8,046 nucleotides of DNA, from positions 1 to 8,046 of the forward strand of contig JAFNZX010000409.1 of NCBI GenBank assembly GCA_017382615.1, read 5' to 3'. Source of the stretch: Clostridia bacterium (GTDB lineage Bacteria; Bacillota; Clostridia; Oscillospirales; CAG-272). Shown in pieces: positions 6,356 to 8,046 of this stretch; position 1 is the first letter of the stretch, and each line of letters starts with the position of its first letter. The translations under genes and the position numbers were made by a program. A model generated the notes under the pieces. It was not told where the DNA came from. It searched no databases and saw only the letters and a list, made by a program, of their open reading frames with translations.

Positions 6356-6391
6356 TCTGTATTATCTGTACTATCTGTACTGTCTGTAGTA
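6356..6391 (-). repeat. Four 9-bp tandem repeats, candidate operator for the GntR regulator
   Basis: TCTGTA recurs at exact 9-bp spacing at 6356, 6365, 6374 and 6383. The units are TCTGTATTA, TCTGTACTA, TCTGTACTG and TCTGTAGTA. The block overlaps the -10 of the operon promoter and covers the expected transcription start and most of the leader, where a repressor would act. It contains a dyad, TACTA (6369-6373) with TAGTA (6387-6391). The repeats are plain in the sequence; the operator role is inferred. Confidence 0.6.
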
Positions 6392-6416
6392 TAGCATATG
6401 CAAAAAGGTTTGTCAA
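6388..6416 (-). promoter_or_regulatory. Consensus sigma-A promoter of the GntR-ABC operon
   Basis: On the minus strand there is a perfect TTGACA (6411-6416), a 17-bp spacer and TATACT (6388-6393), with TATGC directly before the -10. It lies about 48 bp upstream of the chosen start codon. A near-perfect promoter of this kind normally needs a repressor, which fits the repeats overlapping it. Confidence 0.9.
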
Positions 6417-6443
6417 TAGGTTTTCACAAAAATTTCAATAAGC

Positions 6444-6536
6444 GCGGACGACCAATGGTCGCCCCTACAACGTCCGTTGGGATTACAAAAACCAAACCCA
6501 AAACGGATCTCGTAGGGGCGACCATTGGTCGTCCGC
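6444..6536. repeat. MITE-like palindromic element
   Basis: The ends are perfect 25-bp inverted repeats (6444-6468 and 6512-6536). Each contains GACCA/TGGTC around a central A or T, plus a GTAGGGGCG-type edge. The 43-bp middle is itself partly palindromic: TCCGTTGGG at 6473-6481 against CCCAAAACGGA at 6497-6507, with a 2-base bulge. The whole element could fold into one long hairpin. It lies between the PHP gene stop (6547) and the GntR promoter. The GTAGGGGCGACCATTGGTCG end resembles a non-autonomous repeat I remember as common in Clostridia. It encodes nothing and has no adjacent transposase. Confidence 0.85.
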
Positions 6537-6546
6537 ATTAACAGTT

Positions 6547-7380
6547 TTATTTTACTAAATTTTCATAATACGCCATCGGCACGGCAAGGCTGCCTTTGCC
6601 CACACCTATGCGGATATCGGGCTTATTTGTACCGTGGAAATCGCTGCCACCGCTTGGCAAAAGCCCAAATTCTGCGGCAATGGCGCGCGCCCGCTCTACG
6701 GTTGCCATATCATAGGTGACGTAATCGGTTTCCATGGCGGCAAGTCCTGCCTGCTTGGCACGCGGCAAAAAGGCACGCAGCATGTCCTCATCCATAGAAA
6801 GAAACGAGTGCGCAAGAATGGGGATCGCGTCAAATTCGCGCAACTTCCCGATCACCTCGTAGGCGTCAAGCTTTTCGGGCTCGTGATAAAAGCCGCCCTT
6901 TTTGGAAAGCAGAGAGGTAAAAGCCTCGCCAATCGAGCCGACGTAGCCTTTTCTCATCAGCTCTGCAGCGATCAGCGCACGGTTGACCACGCCGTCGGGT
7001 GTGGCTGCCTTGATCTCGTCATACGACACGACATACCCTGCCGCGCACAGATTGCTGCAAAGGTCAATATTGCTCTGCTCCTTGCGCACAAGATAATCGG
7101 ACACGTACGCTTCAACTGCGTCAAGGTGGTCAAGGCTGCGAAAAAGCCCCACGATATGCAGCTCAGTGCCCATAAAATCCGAGGACACCTCAATACCCGG
7201 CACGGCAATCAACCCCGATCCCTTTCCTGCCTCCAAGAAAGCGGGGATGCCCGAAACGGTATTATGGTCGGTCAAGGCGATTGCAGAGAGTCCCGCAGCC
7301 TTTGCTAAGTCGATCAGCTCAGCGGGCGTGCAGGTGCCGTCCGAATATATGGAATGGGTATGCAGGTCACACAGCTTCAT
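6547..7380 (-). CDS. PHP-domain metal-dependent phosphoesterase (TrpH/YciV-like)
   Basis: A 277-residue cytoplasmic protein of the PHP family, which uses a cluster of metal ions to hydrolyse phosphoesters. The motifs in order are DLHTHSIYSDGT (5-16; H7, H9, D14), LTDHNTVSG (37-45; H39), GIEVS (62-66; E64), ELHIVG (73-78; H75), LAHSF (189-193; H191) and GGSDFHG (244-250; D247, H249). Metal ligands therefore look complete. Length and layout fit the stand-alone YciV/TrpH branch, where known members remove a 3'-phosphate from nucleoside 3',5'-bisphosphates or trim short RNA; the substrate here is inferred. The segment at 133-146 reads NRALIAAELMRKGY, where I recall an Arg-Pro-His motif in relatives, so specificity may differ. 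The ATG at 7380 is chosen because GGAG lies 6 nt upstream; a TTG seven codons earlier lacks a ribosome site. It starts 17 bp after the membrane gene, as the last gene of that operon. Confidence 0.9.
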   Translation of the reverse strand: MKLCDLHTHSIYSDGTCTPAELIDLAKAAGLSAIALTDHNTVSGIPAFLEAGKGSGLIAVPGIEVSSDFMGTELHIVGLFRSLDHLDAVEAYVSDYLVRKEQSNIDLCSNLCAAGYVVSYDEIKAATPDGVVNRALIAAELMRKGYVGSIGEAFTSLLSKKGGFYHEPEKLDAYEVIGKLREFDAIPILAHSFLSMDEDMLRAFLPRAKQAGLAAMETDYVTYDMATVERARAIAAEFGLLPSGGSDFHGTNKPDIRIGVGKGSLAVPMAYYENLVK

Positions 7381-7397
7381 AATTTTCTCCAAGATAA

Positions 7398-7727
7398 TCA
7401 AAAAATGCCTTTATTGTATTTGAACATGCCCCAAAAGCTGATGGCAAGTCCCACGATGATGCAGGTAAGCATCACACCAACGCCGATCCACACCAAGGGC
7501 TGCGCTGCGGTCGCGTCGAAAATCATCATCAGCACGGAAAACACAATCACGCCCATGCCAACCGTCAACGTACCGCCGCCCACCATTCTGCCAAACGGCA
7601 CTCTGTCCTCTTCTTTGACACGGTGGCGGTGATAGGAATGCAGAGAGTTGATATTACCGGTCATATTGATAATGCCCATTACGGAAATCAGCAAGCCAAT
7701 CAGCAAAACGGGGATTTGTGCGATCAT
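7398..7727 (-). CDS. Small conserved-type three-helix membrane protein, function unknown
   Basis: 109 residues with three hydrophobic segments at about 3-23, 48-70 and 78-101. Between the first two is a basic, histidine-containing loop, NINSLHSYHRHRVKEEDRVP (25-44). The C-terminus is MFKYNKGIF. I recall similar uncharacterised proteins in Clostridia with the NSLH-YHR-EEDR loop and a KYNKGIF end, but cannot name a characterised family. The loop charge suggests it faces the cytoplasm. The start ATG at 7727 overlaps the upstream stop by four bases (ATGA) and is preceded by AGGAGG with 7-nt spacing, so it is translated with the upstream gene. The PHP gene follows after 17 bp. Nothing visible points to a transporter or enzyme function. 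Confidence 0.82.
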   Translation of the reverse strand: MIAQIPVLLIGLLISVMGIINMTGNINSLHSYHRHRVKEEDRVPFGRMVGGGTLTVGMGVIVFSVLMMIFDATAAQPLVWIGVGVMLTCIIVGLAISFWGMFKYNKGIF

Positions 7728-8046
7728 GCCTTTTCCTCCTTTGAAAATGAAAATTCATCTATTTTCACCTCGGTAAATCTGCCGAACACTTTGATCGTCA
7801 GCGCATGCGTGCCGAAAACGGGTGCAATGCTTGCACGCGCGGTCGCGTATGCGTCACTTGCAGCCACCTTAAAGTCTGCGTGATACTTGCCGTCCAGATA
7901 CAGCTCCACGCGACAGTTTGCGTTTGCACAAAGCTTGATCTCAAACGCATTTTCGCCGTCAAAGTCAAGGTAGCGGTAGGTCGCGGTATCACCGTTATGC
8001 ACCTTTGTCAGCGCAAGCACGTGCGCGGAATTCTCGTCACCCTCGA
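7724..8046 (-). CDS. C-terminal part of a protein with a CBM6-like carbohydrate-binding module (partial)
   Basis: The frame is open to the right edge, so the gene begins outside the window; the last 106 residues are visible, ending at TGA (7724-7726). A GTG at 8020 could be read as a start, but the codons before it are open and no ribosome site precedes it, so this is the tail of a larger gene. The visible part is a small beta-rich domain with TKVHNGDTATYRYLDFDGEN, then FEIKLCANANCRVELYLDG, then a G-T-H-A-L-T-I-K-V-F-G strand near the end. This resembles the C-terminal galactose-binding-like (CBM6-type) module found on family 43 and related glycoside hydrolases, where an N-V-x-x-G-x-x-x-x-Y-x-x-F-D-F pattern is common. 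The catalytic part is not seen, so the enzyme class is a guess. It overlaps the next gene by 4 bp, placing it upstream in the same operon. Confidence 0.62.
   Translation of the reverse strand, partial: EGDENSAHVLALTKVHNGDTATYRYLDFDGENAFEIKLCANANCRVELYLDGKYHADFKVAASDAYATARASIAPVFGTHALTIKVFGRFTEVKIDEFSFSKEEKA

Noticed and set aside
6356..6391. Tandem repeats as a CRISPR-like array
   Set aside because: Units are only 9 bp with no spacers and sit on a promoter; a direct-repeat operator or simple repeat explains them better.
6634..7308. Long (224-codon) open frame on the + strand
   Set aside because: It lies antisense within the PHP gene, whose metal-binding motifs are intact; a shadow produced by codon bias.
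7381..7401. Upstream TTG start for the PHP gene at 7401
   Set aside because: No ribosome site precedes it, while GGAG is ideally spaced before the ATG at 7380, which also begins directly at the PHP motif.
4073..8046. A novel defence or mobile system formed by the ABC operon plus PHP and membrane genes
   Set aside because: The two operons are separated by a palindromic element and an independent promoter. The ABC cassette fits the common GntR-regulated exporter type, and no nuclease, helicase, toxin or integrase is present.

Overview
The window looks like chromosomal DNA from an anaerobic, gut-type Clostridia (Bacillota), probably Oscillospiraceae- or Christensenellaceae-like. This rests on AGGAGG-type ribosome binding sites, consensus sigma-A promoters with extended -10 elements, a YtrA-type GntR/ABC cassette, an FabG/YmfI-like reductase, and hairpin-rich intergenic repeats of kinds I associate with that group. 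The taxonomic call is inference. I see no rRNA, tRNA, transposase, integrase, CRISPR array or phage gene.

Layout. (1) 1-190: the last 48 codons of a ThuA-like protein on the + strand, closed by a strong terminator. (2) 190-400: a short convergent gap with a chain of small hairpins that looks like a dispersed repeat. (3) 401-1117, minus: a short-chain dehydrogenase. (4) 1118-1270: a divergent promoter region whose two promoters are near mirror images. (5) 1271-3553, plus: a large single-gene unit for a cytoplasmic GH106-like (alpha-L-rhamnosidase-like) protein with weakened family motifs. (6) 3554-4072: a 519-bp convergent gap filled by an inverted duplication. Its core is a perfect 70-bp inverted repeat around a 123-bp spacer, and weaker similarity, including a terminator hairpin in each half, reaches outward almost to both stop codons. 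(7) 4073-6340, minus: a compact three-gene operon (GntR regulator, ABC ATPase, ABC permease) with overlapping genes. Its consensus promoter overlaps four 9-bp tandem repeats that may be the operator. (8) 6444-6536: a 93-bp palindromic, MITE-like element with perfect 25-bp terminal inverted repeats. (9) 6547-8046, minus: the end of another operon holding a truncated protein with a CBM6-like C-terminus (probably a glycoside hydrolase), a small three-helix membrane protein and a PHP-domain phosphoesterase.

How the genes may work together. The ThuA-like, GH106-like and CBM6-like genes suggest a region with several carbohydrate-related genes, but no sugar transporter or sugar regulator is visible and they do not form one operon. 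The GntR-ABC cassette is self-contained and resembles ytrAB-type exporters that respond to cell-envelope stress. I found no convincing new defence or mobile system. The least explained feature is the inverted duplication between 3554 and 4072.
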